64,000 nt of DNA from Nonomuraea thailandensis (GCF_024172165.1 NZ_JAMZEB010000002.1:8654501-8718500), one strand, 5' to 3'; numbered from the stretch's first letter, positions 7,057-15,730 are shown. Numbers and translations are program-made. The notes: generated from the letters alone by a model not told the origin.

Positions 7057-8721
7057 ATGGCACGGATTCTGGTGACCGGGGCGACCGGCACGGTGGGGCG
7101 GCACGCGGTGGCGCTGCTACGGGAGGCCGGGGCCGAGGTGGTGGCCCTGAGCGGCGCTGACGGCGACCTGCGGGACCCTCGGACGCTGCCGCCGCTGGAC
7201 GGGGTGACGTCGGCGCTGCTGGTGTGGCCGTTCGCCACCGCCGACGGCGCGAAGGACGTGGTGCGGGCGCTGGCGGGGCGGCGCGTGGTCTACCTGTCCT
7301 CGGCCGCGCGGCGCACGTCCGAGCGCGAGGTCGAGCGGCTGGTCGAGGAGGCGGCCGGCGAGTGGGCCTTCCTGCGCCCGCACGCCTTCGCGGCCAACGC
7401 GCTGCGCTGGGCCCGGCAGGTGCGCGCGGGCGTGGTGCGGGGGGCGTACGGGGCGGCGGGCATGCCGGTGGTGCACGAGAGGGACGTCGCGGCCGTGGCC
7501 GTACGGGCGCTGCTGGACGCGGGGCACCACGGCGCGGCCTACGCCCTGACGGGGCCCGAGACGATCTCGCAGGCCGACCAGGTGCGGATCCTCTCCGAGG
7601 TCACCGGGCTCGCGGCGCGGTGGGAGGAACTGACGCCCGAGCAGGCCCGCGCCGCCCTTTCAGCCGGCGGCTGGCCGTCCGGCGCGGTGGAGGAGGTGCT
7701 GCGGGCCCAGGCGGAGCTCGTGAGGCGGCCGGCGCCGGTCACGAGGGCGGTCGAGGAGGTCACCAAGGCTCCGGCGACCTCGTTCCGGGAGTGGGCCGCG
7801 GAACACGCCGGCGCGTTCCGCCAGGTGACTCGGCACACCACCCGCCGCAGGCCCGGCGCGGCGGCCGCGATGCGGGCGGCGCGGATCCACGAGTTCGGTG
7901 ACGCCTCGGTGATCCGCGTCGACGAGGTGGACGTCCCGCGCCCCGGCCCCGGAGAGGTGCTCGTCGAGGTGGCCGCCACCTCGTTCAACCCGTCCGAGAT
8001 CGGGCTGCGGTCCGGGCTGCTGCCCGAGGTGTTCCGGGCGAGCCTGCCGCACACCCTCGGCTGGGACGTCTCCGGCACGGTCGTCGAGGCGGGGCCGGGC
8101 GCCGGCGACCTGGCGCCGGGTGACCGGGTGTTCGGCATGGTGGACGGAGCGGCGGCGCAGTACGTCGTGGCCCCGGCGGACGTTCTCGCCAAGGCCCCGG
8201 CCGGCATCCCGCTCGCCGACGCCGCCGCCGTCCCCGTGGCCGGCCTCACCGCCTGGCAGGCGGTCCGCGAGCACGCCCGCATCACGCCGGGCGCGCGGGT
8301 GCTGGTCAACGGCGCGGGCGGCGGGGTGGGGCTGTTCGCCGTACAGCTCGCCAAGCTGGCGGGCGCGCACGTGATCGCCACCGCGAGCCCGCGCAGCGCC
8401 GCCGCGGTGCGGCGGCTCGGCGCCGACGAGGTGATCGACTACACCACGGCACCGCTGCCCGCCGACGTGGACGTGCTTCTGAACCTGGTCCCGGGCGGAC
8501 CGGCCGGGCAGTCCCGCACGACCGTCTCGATCGCCGGGGGCGACGGCCACTTCGTGATGCGCTACGACCCGGACGAGCTGGCCGCCCTCGCCGCCCTGAT
8601 CGACGAAGGCCGGCTCACGGTCGAGATCGCGGAGTCGCACCCGCTGACGGAGCTCGCCCGGCTGCACCGCAGGGCCGAGGCGGGCGACCTCCGCGGCAAG
8701 ATCACCGTCCTCATGGGGTGA
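7057..8721 (+). CDS. Fused NmrA-type NAD(P)-binding protein and zinc-independent quinone oxidoreductase (MDR)
   Basis: 554 residues in one open frame. Residues 1-265 form an NmrA-like atypical SDR domain: ARILVTGATGTVGRHAVALL at the N-terminus, VVYLSSA, and FLRPHAFAANALRW. From residue 272 (MRAARIHEFGDASVIRVDEV) a complete medium-chain reductase follows: VAATSFNPSEIGLRSG, LGWDVSGTVVEAG, GDRVFGMV, nucleotide-binding GARVLVNGAGGGVGLFAVQLAKL, and a C-terminal GKITVLMG. There is no stop or Shine-Dalgarno between the halves. AGGAGA precedes the ATG at 7057. Homologues of the halves are usually separate genes. The AraC regulator is divergent. The substrates are unknown. Confidence 0.82.
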   Translation: MARILVTGATGTVGRHAVALLREAGAEVVALSGADGDLRDPRTLPPLDGVTSALLVWPFATADGAKDVVRALAGRRVVYLSSAARRTSEREVERLVEEAAGEWAFLRPHAFAANALRWARQVRAGVVRGAYGAAGMPVVHERDVAAVAVRALLDAGHHGAAYALTGPETISQADQVRILSEVTGLAARWEELTPEQARAALSAGGWPSGAVEEVLRAQAELVRRPAPVTRAVEEVTKAPATSFREWAAEHAGAFRQVTRHTTRRRPGAAAAMRAARIHEFGDASVIRVDEVDVPRPGPGEVLVEVAATSFNPSEIGLRSGLLPEVFRASLPHTLGWDVSGTVVEAGPGAGDLAPGDRVFGMVDGAAAQYVVAPADVLAKAPAGIPLADAAAVPVAGLTAWQAVREHARITPGARVLVNGAGGGVGLFAVQLAKLAGAHVIATASPRSAAAVRRLGADEVIDYTTAPLPADVDVLLNLVPGGPAGQSRTTVSIAGGDGHFVMRYDPDELAALAALIDEGRLTVEIAESHPLTELARLHRRAEAGDLRGKITVLMG

Positions 8722-10708
8722 AGTGCCGCAACACCTCGGGGTTGGCCATGGCGTCGGGGTTGGCCGCGTCCTCGACGGGCGTGCCGAGCAGGATCTTGCG
8801 TACCGGCACCTCCAGCTTCTTGCCGGACAACGTCCGCGGGATGCCGGGGACGACGCGGATCTCGTTCGGCACGTGCCTGGGCGACAGCTCCTTGCGCAGC
8901 GCGTCGCACAGCGCCCGCTCCAGGGAGTCGGTCAGCTCGGCGCCCTCGGCGAGCGTCACGTAGAGCAGCAGCCGCCCCTCCTGCCCGAGCTGGCCCGTGT
9001 CGATCACCAGGCTGTCCGCGATCTCCCCGAACCGCTCGACGACCCGGTAGAACTCGCTGGTGCCCATCCGCACGCCGCCGCGGTTGAGCGTCGAGTCGGA
9101 GCGCCCGTAGATCACGCAGCTCCCGTCCTCGTCGATCTTGATCCAGTCGCCGTGCCGCCACACCCCGGGGTAAACGTCGAAGTAGCTCTCGGTGTACCGC
9201 TCGCCTCCGGGGTCGTTCCAGAACATGACCGGCATCGACGGCATCGGCAGGGTCAGCACCAGCTCGCCCACCTCGCCGGCGACCGGCTTGCCCACGGGGT
9301 CGTACGACTCCACCTTCGCCCCCAGCGACCGGCACGGGATGATCCCCGCCCTGATCGGGTGCAGCATGGTGGCCCCGACGAACCCCGTGCACACGTCGGT
9401 CCCCCCGGAGAACGACCCGATCGGCACCCCGGGCAGCTCGGCGGCCACCCAGGCGAACCCCTCCGGCGGCAGCGGCGACCCGGTGGAGCCGATCCCGCGC
9501 AGCCGCTCCAGCCCCTCCGGGTGGATGCCGGCCTTCAGCGAGGCCATGATGTACGGCGCCCCGACCCCGAAGTACGTCACGCCCTCCGTGTCGGCGATCC
9601 GCCACAGCGCGGCGGGCGACGGGTGCGTGGCCGACCCGTCGTACAGCACGGGCGTGGCCCCCACCAGCAGGGCGCCGATGAGGTAGTTCCACATCATCCA
9701 GCCTGTGGTGGTGTACCAGAAGAACACATCGCCCTCGCCCAGGTCCTGGTGGAAGGCGAGCGACTTGAGGTGTTCGAGCACCACGCCGCCGTGCCCGTGC
9801 ACGATCGGCTTGGGCAGCCCGGTCGTGCCGCTGGAGTAGAGGATCCACAGCGGGTGGTCGAACGGCACCCGCTCGAACTCCAGCGGCCCCTCCTCGGCCC
9901 GCAGCCCCTCCCAGCCGATCACCTCGCCGTGCGGCACCTGACCGGCGTGCCCGGGAGCGGGCTCGGCCTGCTGCGGCGCGCGGCCCTCCTCGGCCGCCGC
10001 CAGGTACGGGATCCACACGGTCGCCCGCAGCGTGGGCAGCTCGGCGGCGATCGCGTTGACCGCGGCGGAGCGGTCGTAGCTCCTGCCGTTGTAGTGGTAG
10101 CCGTCGACGGCGATGAGCACCTTGGGCTCGATCTGCCTGAACCGGTCGACGATGCTCGGCACGCCGAAGTCGGGCGAGCCGGCCGACCAGATCGCGCCCA
10201 GGGAGGCGGTGGCCAGGCAGGCGATCAGGGCCTGCGGAATGTTGGGCAGGTAGGCGGCCACCCGGTCGCCGCGGCCGACACCGAGGCGCAGCAGCCCGGT
10301 GCGCACCCTGGCGACCTCCTCGCGCAGCTCGGCCCAGGTCAGCTCCTGCCGGCCGCCGTCCTCGGAGACGAAGACGAGGGCGGTGCCCCCGTCGGAACGC
10401 CGCAGCGCGTTCTCGGCGTAGTTGAGCGAGCTGCCGGCGAACCACGTGGCGCCCGGCATCGTCCCCGACAGCACGGGGCCGTCACCCCGGTCGCCGACCA
10501 CCTCGAAGTAGTCCCAGACCGACGTCCAGAACTCCGCGGGCCGATCGACGGACCACCGCCACGCGTCCTCGTAGTCGACGGGCCGCCCCAGCCATCGCAG
10601 GTAGTGGGTCAGCCTGGCGGACTCGACGATCTCTTCGCTCGGCTCCCAGAGAAGCTCGCCCTCAGCAACCATATGCCTCATCCTGTCGCCCGTACGGAGG
10701 AAAGTCAT
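8711..10708 (-). CDS. Acetoacetate--CoA ligase (acetoacetyl-CoA synthetase)
   Basis: 665 residues, near the usual 650 for the family. The N-terminus has LTHYLRWLGRPVDYEDAWRWSV and the linker MPGATWFAGSSLNYAENALRR, both typical of acetoacetyl-CoA synthetases. The AMP-binding motif ILYSSGTTGLPKPIVHGHGG and C-terminal YGRSDSTLNRGGVRMGTSEFY and SGKKLEVPV (acyl-adenylate lysine) are intact. It converts acetoacetate, ATP and CoA to acetoacetyl-CoA in the cytoplasm. The ATG at 10708 has GGGGGAGG 6 nt upstream; starts at 10681 and 10672 are alternatives. Its 3' end overlaps the convergent oxidoreductase by 11 bp. It is probably co-transcribed with the hydrolase and LysR genes upstream. Confidence 0.9.
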   Translation of the reverse strand: MTFLRTGDRMRHMVAEGELLWEPSEEIVESARLTHYLRWLGRPVDYEDAWRWSVDRPAEFWTSVWDYFEVVGDRGDGPVLSGTMPGATWFAGSSLNYAENALRRSDGGTALVFVSEDGGRQELTWAELREEVARVRTGLLRLGVGRGDRVAAYLPNIPQALIACLATASLGAIWSAGSPDFGVPSIVDRFRQIEPKVLIAVDGYHYNGRSYDRSAAVNAIAAELPTLRATVWIPYLAAAEEGRAPQQAEPAPGHAGQVPHGEVIGWEGLRAEEGPLEFERVPFDHPLWILYSSGTTGLPKPIVHGHGGVVLEHLKSLAFHQDLGEGDVFFWYTTTGWMMWNYLIGALLVGATPVLYDGSATHPSPAALWRIADTEGVTYFGVGAPYIMASLKAGIHPEGLERLRGIGSTGSPLPPEGFAWVAAELPGVPIGSFSGGTDVCTGFVGATMLHPIRAGIIPCRSLGAKVESYDPVGKPVAGEVGELVLTLPMPSMPVMFWNDPGGERYTESYFDVYPGVWRHGDWIKIDEDGSCVIYGRSDSTLNRGGVRMGTSEFYRVVERFGEIADSLVIDTGQLGQEGRLLLYVTLAEGAELTDSLERALCDALRKELSPRHVPNEIRVVPGIPRTLSGKKLEVPVRKILLGTPVEDAANPDAMANPEVLRHFTP

Positions 10709-10730
10709 ACCCGGCCTCCCCCATAACTTG

Positions 10731-11588
10731 CTACCTCCGTAGGTGGTCCACCGCCATACGCGCGGCGGTGCCGATCACGGCGTCGGCGCGCGGCTGGATG
10801 AGCGCGGTGCCGAAGGAGCGGGTGAAGACCGACACCGCGTACCGGCCGCCGTCGGGGTACTCCACGACGCCCGTCTCGCAGCGCAGCGTCGGCATCGTGC
10901 CCGTCTTGCCGCTGACGGCCACGTCGTCGTACGGGAAACCCGAGGCCATGCGGTGCGGCCACACCTGCATGTTGAGCACGCCGCGCATCCAGGCGCACGA
11001 CGGCGCGGAGGCGGCCTCGTCGCGCCAGATCATCCCGAACAGCCGCGCCATCTCCCGCGCGGTGCTGTGGTTGGTGCGCGCGGGGTCGAGCACGCTGAGC
11101 CGGGCGATGTCGTCGGGATCCACGAACGGCCACGCGTGCCCGGTGTCCACGTCCATGCTGCCGAGCATCTCTCCCGAGCCCTGCACCACCCGGGTCCGCT
11201 TCAGCCCGAACGTCTCCAGCATGGTGTTGATCACGTCGAACCCCACCCTGCCGAGCAGCTTGTCGGCCGCGGTGTTGTCGCTCAGCGCGATCATCAGGTA
11301 CGCCAGGTCGCGCAGCGAGATCGTCACGTCGTCGAGCATCGAGGAGATCCCGGTCGGCCCGGACACCCGGTCGGCCGCCGTCACGGTGACCCGCTCGGCC
11401 AGGTCGAGCAGCCCGGCGTCGGCCTGCCGGCACAGCGCCACCAGCAGCGGCACCTTGAACATCGAGGCCGTGGGCATCGGCTCGTCGGCGCCGTGCCCGA
11501 GGTCGTGCCCGGTGTCGACGTCGGCCGCGTACAGCCAGCCGGTGACCCCGGCGGCCCGGAACAACCGGTCGAAGGCCGGCGCGCTCAT
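10731..11588 (-). CDS. Serine hydrolase of class A beta-lactamase fold, without signal peptide
   Basis: 285 residues. The serine-penicilloyl motifs are SMFK (S42, K45), SDN (103-105) and SGKTG. The omega-loop region (VLDPARTNHSTAREMARLF) lacks the ExxLN motif with the general-base Glu166 of true class A beta-lactamases. There is also no signal peptide: MSAPAFDRLFRAAGVTGWLYAADVDTG opens directly into the fold. It is thus more likely a cytoplasmic esterase or peptidase-like hydrolase than a resistance enzyme (inference). Its ATG overlaps the LysR stop by 4 nt, and acetoacetyl-CoA synthetase follows 22 bp downstream. Confidence 0.85.
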   Translation of the reverse strand: MSAPAFDRLFRAAGVTGWLYAADVDTGHDLGHGADEPMPTASMFKVPLLVALCRQADAGLLDLAERVTVTAADRVSGPTGISSMLDDVTISLRDLAYLMIALSDNTAADKLLGRVGFDVINTMLETFGLKRTRVVQGSGEMLGSMDVDTGHAWPFVDPDDIARLSVLDPARTNHSTAREMARLFGMIWRDEAASAPSCAWMRGVLNMQVWPHRMASGFPYDDVAVSGKTGTMPTLRCETGVVEYPDGGRYAVSVFTRSFGTALIQPRADAVIGTAARMAVDHLRR

Positions 11589-12505
11589 GCCAGCATCCCC
11601 GGCCTGCGGCTGACCCGCCGCGCGGGCGCGGCGCCTTCGTGGGTCATCCCGGCGCTCTCCTTCAACGTACGTACGGCCGCGGCCGAGAAGTCGCCGACCG
11701 CAGGCGTGGCCGCGCGCCAGGCGGTGGAGACCCGGCTCGTGATCGGCGAGCCTAGCAGCGGCCGCCAGGCCAGCCCCGGCAGCTCCATCCTCGGCCCGAA
11801 CGCCACCGCCGCCCCCGCCAGCACCAGCCCGAGCCCGGCGCCTTCGTGCACCTGCGCGGGCACGAAGCCCTGGCGGCGGCACTCGGCGAGCACCTCGGCG
11901 CGCCAGCCCGGCTCGCCCTCCTTGGGCGGCATCACCAGCTCGCGGCCCGCCAGGTCGGCCAGGTGCACCTCGCCGACGCTCGCCAGCGGGTCGCCCTCGG
12001 CCAGCAGCACGCCCTGCGCCTGCACCAGCACCTGGCCGAACGTCAGCCCGGGCGCGGTCACGGGATGGCGGACGAGGCCGACGTCGATCGTGCCCTCGGT
12101 CAGCGCCGTCACCTGGTCGGCGGTCCAGACCTCGGCGGGCGCGAGGCGTACCTCGGGGCTGCTCTCGCGGAAGGCCGCGACCAGGGCGGCCAGCACGGTC
12201 GCGGCCAGGTCGGGCGGCACCCCCACCTTCAGCACCGTGCCCCGGCCGCCCTGCCTGGCCAGCTCGTGCAGCCGGTCCACCCGGCCGACGATCTCGCGGG
12301 CCTCGCCGAGCAGCAGCCGGCCGGGCTCGGTGAGCCGGACCTGGCGGGCGGAGCGGTCGAACAGCCGCACGCCGAGCTCCTCCTCCAGCCGCTTGATGCG
12401 CTGGCTGAGGGGCGGCTGGGCCATGCCGAGCCGGATGGCGGCGTTGCCGAAGTGCAGTTCCTCCGCCACCACGATGAAGTAGCGGAGATGTCGGACCAGG
12501 TCCAT
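11585..12505 (-). CDS. LysR-family transcriptional regulator
   Basis: 306 residues. The N-terminal winged helix is MDLVRHLRYFIVVAEELHFGNAAIRLGMAQPPLSQRIKRLEEELGVRLFDR, a textbook LysR opening. The rest is a periplasmic-binding-protein-like effector domain (VLKVGVPPDLAATVLAALV, then GLVRHPVTAPGL). It heads an operon with the serine hydrolase (4-nt overlap) and is divergent from a penicillin-binding protein across an 87-bp gap containing an AT-rich palindrome. It may control both directions. The effector is unknown. Confidence 0.92.
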   Translation of the reverse strand: MDLVRHLRYFIVVAEELHFGNAAIRLGMAQPPLSQRIKRLEEELGVRLFDRSARQVRLTEPGRLLLGEAREIVGRVDRLHELARQGGRGTVLKVGVPPDLAATVLAALVAAFRESSPEVRLAPAEVWTADQVTALTEGTIDVGLVRHPVTAPGLTFGQVLVQAQGVLLAEGDPLASVGEVHLADLAGRELVMPPKEGEPGWRAEVLAECRRQGFVPAQVHEGAGLGLVLAGAAVAFGPRMELPGLAWRPLLGSPITSRVSTAWRAATPAVGDFSAAAVRTLKESAGMTHEGAAPARRVSRRPGMLA

Positions 12506-12521
12506 GACCAGCCACTATATC

Positions 12522-12535
12522 CAGATTTATATCTG
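12522..12535. promoter_or_regulatory. Candidate LysR operator in the divergent promoter
   Basis: A perfect inverted repeat, CAGAT, TTAT, ATCTG, in an unusually AT-rich patch (12515-12552) between the LysR start (12505) and the PBP start (12593). LysR regulators bind T-N11-A type dyads between their own gene and a divergent target, which this fits. The symmetry is seen; binding is inferred. Confidence 0.5.
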
Positions 12536-12592
12536 AGAAGCGCTCATATCAGTATTGGACACCGCGCCGCAGGCTCTGGTGTTCTCTGCGGC

Positions 12593-14158
12593 ATGGCACC
12601 ACAAACGGGGCGAATCTATGGCAAAAGACGCCGCAGGCGGTGGCCGTGGATCGTGGCGGCACTCCTGATCCCGGCCCTCGTGGCGAGCGGCGTCATCTGG
12701 GCGCTGCGGGTCGAGGGCTCGCCCGAGGAGACGGCCGATCGGTACCTGGCGGCCTGGTCCGCCCAGGACTACGCGGCGATGCGGGCGCTGGTCGCCGACC
12801 CGCCCGCCGACTTCGAGCGCCTGCACCGGCGCTTCCTCACCGACCTCAAGGCCACCCGGGCCGCCTTCCGCCCGGGCGAGGTGTCGGGCGGCGACGTCGC
12901 CTTCAAGGCCGCCGTCACCGGCGCGCGGAACTGGGAGTACGACGGCAGGCTCCGGGTCGTCGAGCGGGACCGTGCCTGGAAGGTGGCCTGGACGCCCGCC
13001 ACCCTCCACCCGCTGCTGAAGAAGGGCCTGTCACTGAAGGTGGTCGCGCAGAAGGGCGACCCCGTGCGCGTCCTGGCCGCCGACGGCGCCGACCTCAACA
13101 ACGCCGGCGCGCCCGGCTCGGTGCAGCAGCTCGTCGAGGGCATGAAGCAGACCTTCCCCGACCGTTTCGAGGAGCTGTCCCGCACCAGGATCGACCTCTA
13201 CAAGGGCGGCGAACGCGTCAGGACCGTCGCCGAGCAGCAGGCGGGGAAGGAGCCGATCCGGACCAGCATCGACCTGAAGGTGCATCGAGCGGGGGCCGAG
13301 GCACTGGAGGGCACGGACAAGCCCGCCTCCCTGGTCGCGCTGCGGGCCTCCACCGGGGAGATCCTGGCCGCGGTCAACGCGCCTGGCGGGTTCAACCGGG
13401 CGCTGCTCGGCAAGTACCCGCCGGGCTCGACGTTCAAGGTCGTGACGGCCTCCGCGCTGGTCGCCGACGGGGTCGAGCCGGGGCAGCAGGTGACGTGCCC
13501 GGCCGAGAAGAACATCGGCGGCTTCCCGTTCCACAACGCGGGCTTCAAGGACTACGGCACGCTGTCGTTCCGCGACGCGTTCGCGCACTCGTGCAACACC
13601 ACGTTCGGCGAGATGAGCGTGGCCGAGCTGAACGGGGGCCGGCTCGGCGAGGTCGCCAGGAGCTTCGGCTTCGGCACCGCGATCACGCCGGGGGTGCCGG
13701 CCGTGCGCGCCGAGTTCCCCGACCCCAAGGACGACACGGACCTCGCCTCCGCCTCGATCGGGCAGGGCAGGGTGCTGGCGAGCCCGCTCAACATGGCCTC
13801 GGTCGCCGCCGCCATCGCCTCCGGCTCCTACATCCCGCCCCGGCTGGTCACCGGCGAGCCCGTCCCCGGGCAGCAGCGGGCCGAGCCGCGCCCGCTGGAG
13901 GGCGGCGTGGTCAAGGCCCTGCGCCGGCTCATGCCCGCCGTCGTCACGGACGGCACCGCCCACGGCGTCAGCTTCCCGGCGGGCACGGCGGGCAAGACCG
14001 GCACGGCGGAGTACGGCTCGGGCAAGGAGCCGCCCGCGCACTCGTGGTTCATCGGCTACCAGGACGACGTGGCGTTCTCGGTCATCGTCGAGGGCGGCGG
14101 CGCGGGCTCCGCCGTCGCGGCCCCGATCGCGGCCCGCTTCCTGCGCGCCCTCCCCTGA
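12593..14158 (+). CDS. Penicillin-binding protein (class B-like transpeptidase with MecA-type N-terminal domain)
   Basis: 521 residues. A basic N-terminus (GKRRRRRWPW) leads into a membrane anchor at about 17-38. Residues 43-150 resemble the NTF2-like MecA_N domain (EETADRYLAAWSAQDYAAMRALV), then a dimerisation-like linker. The transpeptidase domain has PPGSTFK (nucleophile S279), HSCN (S333) and AGKTGTAEY (K468). It cross-links peptidoglycan outside the membrane. Short for a class B PBP but complete in all three motifs. It is divergent from the LysR gene, so it may belong to a beta-lactam-responsive unit with the nearby hydrolase (inference). Confidence 0.9.
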   Translation: MAPQTGRIYGKRRRRRWPWIVAALLIPALVASGVIWALRVEGSPEETADRYLAAWSAQDYAAMRALVADPPADFERLHRRFLTDLKATRAAFRPGEVSGGDVAFKAAVTGARNWEYDGRLRVVERDRAWKVAWTPATLHPLLKKGLSLKVVAQKGDPVRVLAADGADLNNAGAPGSVQQLVEGMKQTFPDRFEELSRTRIDLYKGGERVRTVAEQQAGKEPIRTSIDLKVHRAGAEALEGTDKPASLVALRASTGEILAAVNAPGGFNRALLGKYPPGSTFKVVTASALVADGVEPGQQVTCPAEKNIGGFPFHNAGFKDYGTLSFRDAFAHSCNTTFGEMSVAELNGGRLGEVARSFGFGTAITPGVPAVRAEFPDPKDDTDLASASIGQGRVLASPLNMASVAAAIASGSYIPPRLVTGEPVPGQQRAEPRPLEGGVVKALRRLMPAVVTDGTAHGVSFPAGTAGKTGTAEYGSGKEPPAHSWFIGYQDDVAFSVIVEGGGAGSAVAAPIAARFLRALP

Positions 14159-14174
14159 CCCGGCGCCGCCCCGC

Positions 14175-14195
14175 GCCACGCTCGTCCGGCGTGGC
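14175..14195. terminator. Hairpin downstream of the penicillin-binding protein gene
   Basis: GCCACGC, a 7-nt spacer, then GCGTGGC: a perfect stem, between the convergent PBP and HAD genes. A 12-bp direct repeat (GTCCGGCGTGGC at 14184-14195 and 14196-14207) provides a second copy of the right arm, allowing two alternative hairpins. Confidence 0.45.
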
Positions 14196-14234
14196 GTCCG
14201 GCGTGGCGCCCGGCGGTGGCCGGCACCTCCGGTG

Positions 14235-14942
14235 TCAGCGGGCCGCGCGGTCCAGCGGGGCCGTCAGGGCCGCGACCGCCGCCACCACCTCGGAGGCGTT
14301 GGACAGGTCGGGCAGCACGATGTCGGCCCCGGCCTCGCGCAGCTCGGAGGCCATGGACCGCCCGGAGGCGACCGCGATCATCCCGGCCCCGCCGATCCTG
14401 GCCGCCTGCACGTCCCGCGTGGAGTCACCGATCACGACCGTGTTGGCGGCCGTGAACGGCGTCCCGAGCCGCTGCTTGGCGCGCGACTGCGCCACCTGCA
14501 GCAGGGTCGCCTTGGGGTAGACCTCCTCACCGTACCCCCCGAGCTCGAAGTCGACGTGCCTGTCGAGCCCGAACGCCTTCAGCTTGTGCACGGCGTTGGC
14601 CCGGATGGTGCCGGTCAGCACCGTCTGCACCACCCCGTCGAGCCGCGAGACGGCCTTCAGCGCCGTCTTGGCCCCGGGCATCATCCGCCCGTCCTGCCCG
14701 AGCCGCCCGCGCCGGTCGGCGAAGGCCGTGGCGAGCGCCGACAGGAACCGGGGCAGGTGGTCGTCCTCGGCCACGATGCCGTTGACGGCGAGCGTCTCGA
14801 AGACGATCTCGGAGTCGGGGCGCCCGAGCGGGGGCACGAGCTTGACCAGCGGTCGCCCGGTCACGACGCGGAACGCCTCGGCGTAGGCGTCTCTGGTCAC
14901 GATGGCGACGTCGACGAGCGTCAGATCGACGTTCCACAGCAC
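14235..14942 (-). CDS. HAD-superfamily protein with Asn in place of the nucleophilic Asp
   Basis: About 235 residues. Motif I reads LWNVDLTLVD where the family has DxDxT, so the phosphate-attacking first Asp is Asn while the general-acid Asp is kept. Motif II TVLTGTIRANAV and motif III/IV VVIGDSTRDVQAARIGG are intact, as is the alpha-helical cap. If the read is right it is probably not a phosphatase in the usual sense. The GTG at 14942 has no ribosome-binding site nearby. A perfect GGAGG sits 5 nt before an in-frame ATC four codons upstream, which may be the true start. Convergent with the PBP gene. Confidence 0.75.
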   Translation of the reverse strand: MLWNVDLTLVDVAIVTRDAYAEAFRVVTGRPLVKLVPPLGRPDSEIVFETLAVNGIVAEDDHLPRFLSALATAFADRRGRLGQDGRMMPGAKTALKAVSRLDGVVQTVLTGTIRANAVHKLKAFGLDRHVDFELGGYGEEVYPKATLLQVAQSRAKQRLGTPFTAANTVVIGDSTRDVQAARIGGAGMIAVASGRSMASELREAGADIVLPDLSNASEVVAAVAALTAPLDRAAR

Positions 14943-15032
14943 AAGGCGGTTGATGGCAGCCTCCTGAGGGGTCCCTGCAAGGGTACGGCCGTCGCCGCCG
15001 TCAGGGCTCCCGCCCGAGCGATTACGGCATGA

Positions 15033-15659
15033 TCAGACGTAGTCGAGCGCGTCGGACAGCCGGTCGACCACCGGCAGCCCGGTCTCCTGCAGCTCGGCCT
15101 TGGTGGTCATGCCGCCGGTGTAGAGCACCGCCCTGGCTCCCACGTGCTTGGCGGCCAGCCCGTCGTCCACGCTGTCGCCGATCACCAGGATCTCGCCGGG
15201 ATCGACGCCGATGGCCTCGATGTGCGCGGTCATGTGGACGGCCTTCTCGCCGCCGAGCGCACCGGTGAGGCCGTCGATCCTGGTGAAGTGCCGCGTGATG
15301 CCGAACGACTCGACCTTGGGCACCAGGTGGTCGTGCGGGGCCATCGAGCAGAGCGACTGCGTGCCCGTCCAGGTCGAGAGGATGACCTCCGCGCCGGAGG
15401 CGAGCTGGCACACGTCGCAGAACCTGAAGTAGTGCTCGTGGAACCCGGCGTCGAGCTGCTGCCACTCGCCCTCGGCGAGCGGGCGGCCGAGCAGGCGCTC
15501 GTAGGCCACCCAGATGGGGCGGGTGAAGACGGCGCGGAAGCCGTCGAGGGTCAGCTCGGGTAGCTCGTAGGGCTTGAAGATCTCGTTGGTGGCTTGGACC
15601 ACGGCGTCGGAATCGTGGAAGAGCGTGCCGTTCCAATCCCAGATGATGTGCTTCGTCAT
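15033..15659 (-). CDS. HAD-superfamily hydrolase
   Basis: 208 residues. Motif I is HIIWDWNGTLFHD (DxNxT form), motif II is ILSTWTGTQS, and motifs III/IV are ALGGEKAVHM and ILVIGDSVDDGLAAKHVGA. The form resembles small phosphoglycolate-phosphatase-like HAD enzymes; the substrate is unknown. It is followed by another HAD gene on the same strand 90 bp downstream. Confidence 0.82.
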   Translation of the reverse strand: MTKHIIWDWNGTLFHDSDAVVQATNEIFKPYELPELTLDGFRAVFTRPIWVAYERLLGRPLAEGEWQQLDAGFHEHYFRFCDVCQLASGAEVILSTWTGTQSLCSMAPHDHLVPKVESFGITRHFTRIDGLTGALGGEKAVHMTAHIEAIGVDPGEILVIGDSVDDGLAAKHVGARAVLYTGGMTTKAELQETGLPVVDRLSDALDYV

Positions 15660-15704
15660 GTCACGCCTAGCCTAGATGGCCGGTGTGACATCCGGATGAA
15701 CCGG

Positions 15705-15730
15705 GGGCTGCGACCGCGCGGCCGCAGCCC
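15705..15730. terminator. GC-rich hairpin between the DUF2690 and HAD genes
   Basis: GGGCTGCG, a 10-nt loop, then CGCAGCCC: a perfect 8-bp stem lying 10 bp past the DUF2690 stop on the minus strand. It has no T-tract but could end that transcript before the HAD gene. Confidence 0.4.

Noticed and set aside
7840..7875. Frameshift or lost stop joining two oxidoreductase genes as a sequencing error
   Set aside because: Both halves are in the same frame with consistent codon bias through the junction and no ribosome-binding site for a second start; a true fusion is the simpler reading, though resequencing would be decisive.
8723..10726. Plus-strand 667-codon frame opposite the acetoacetyl-CoA synthetase gene
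   Set aside because: A GC-rich shadow: the opposite strand encodes a complete, motif-rich enzyme, and this frame shows none.
10731..11588. Antibiotic-resistance beta-lactamase
   Set aside because: No signal peptide and no Glu166-type omega-loop motif, so resistance should not be inferred from the fold alone.
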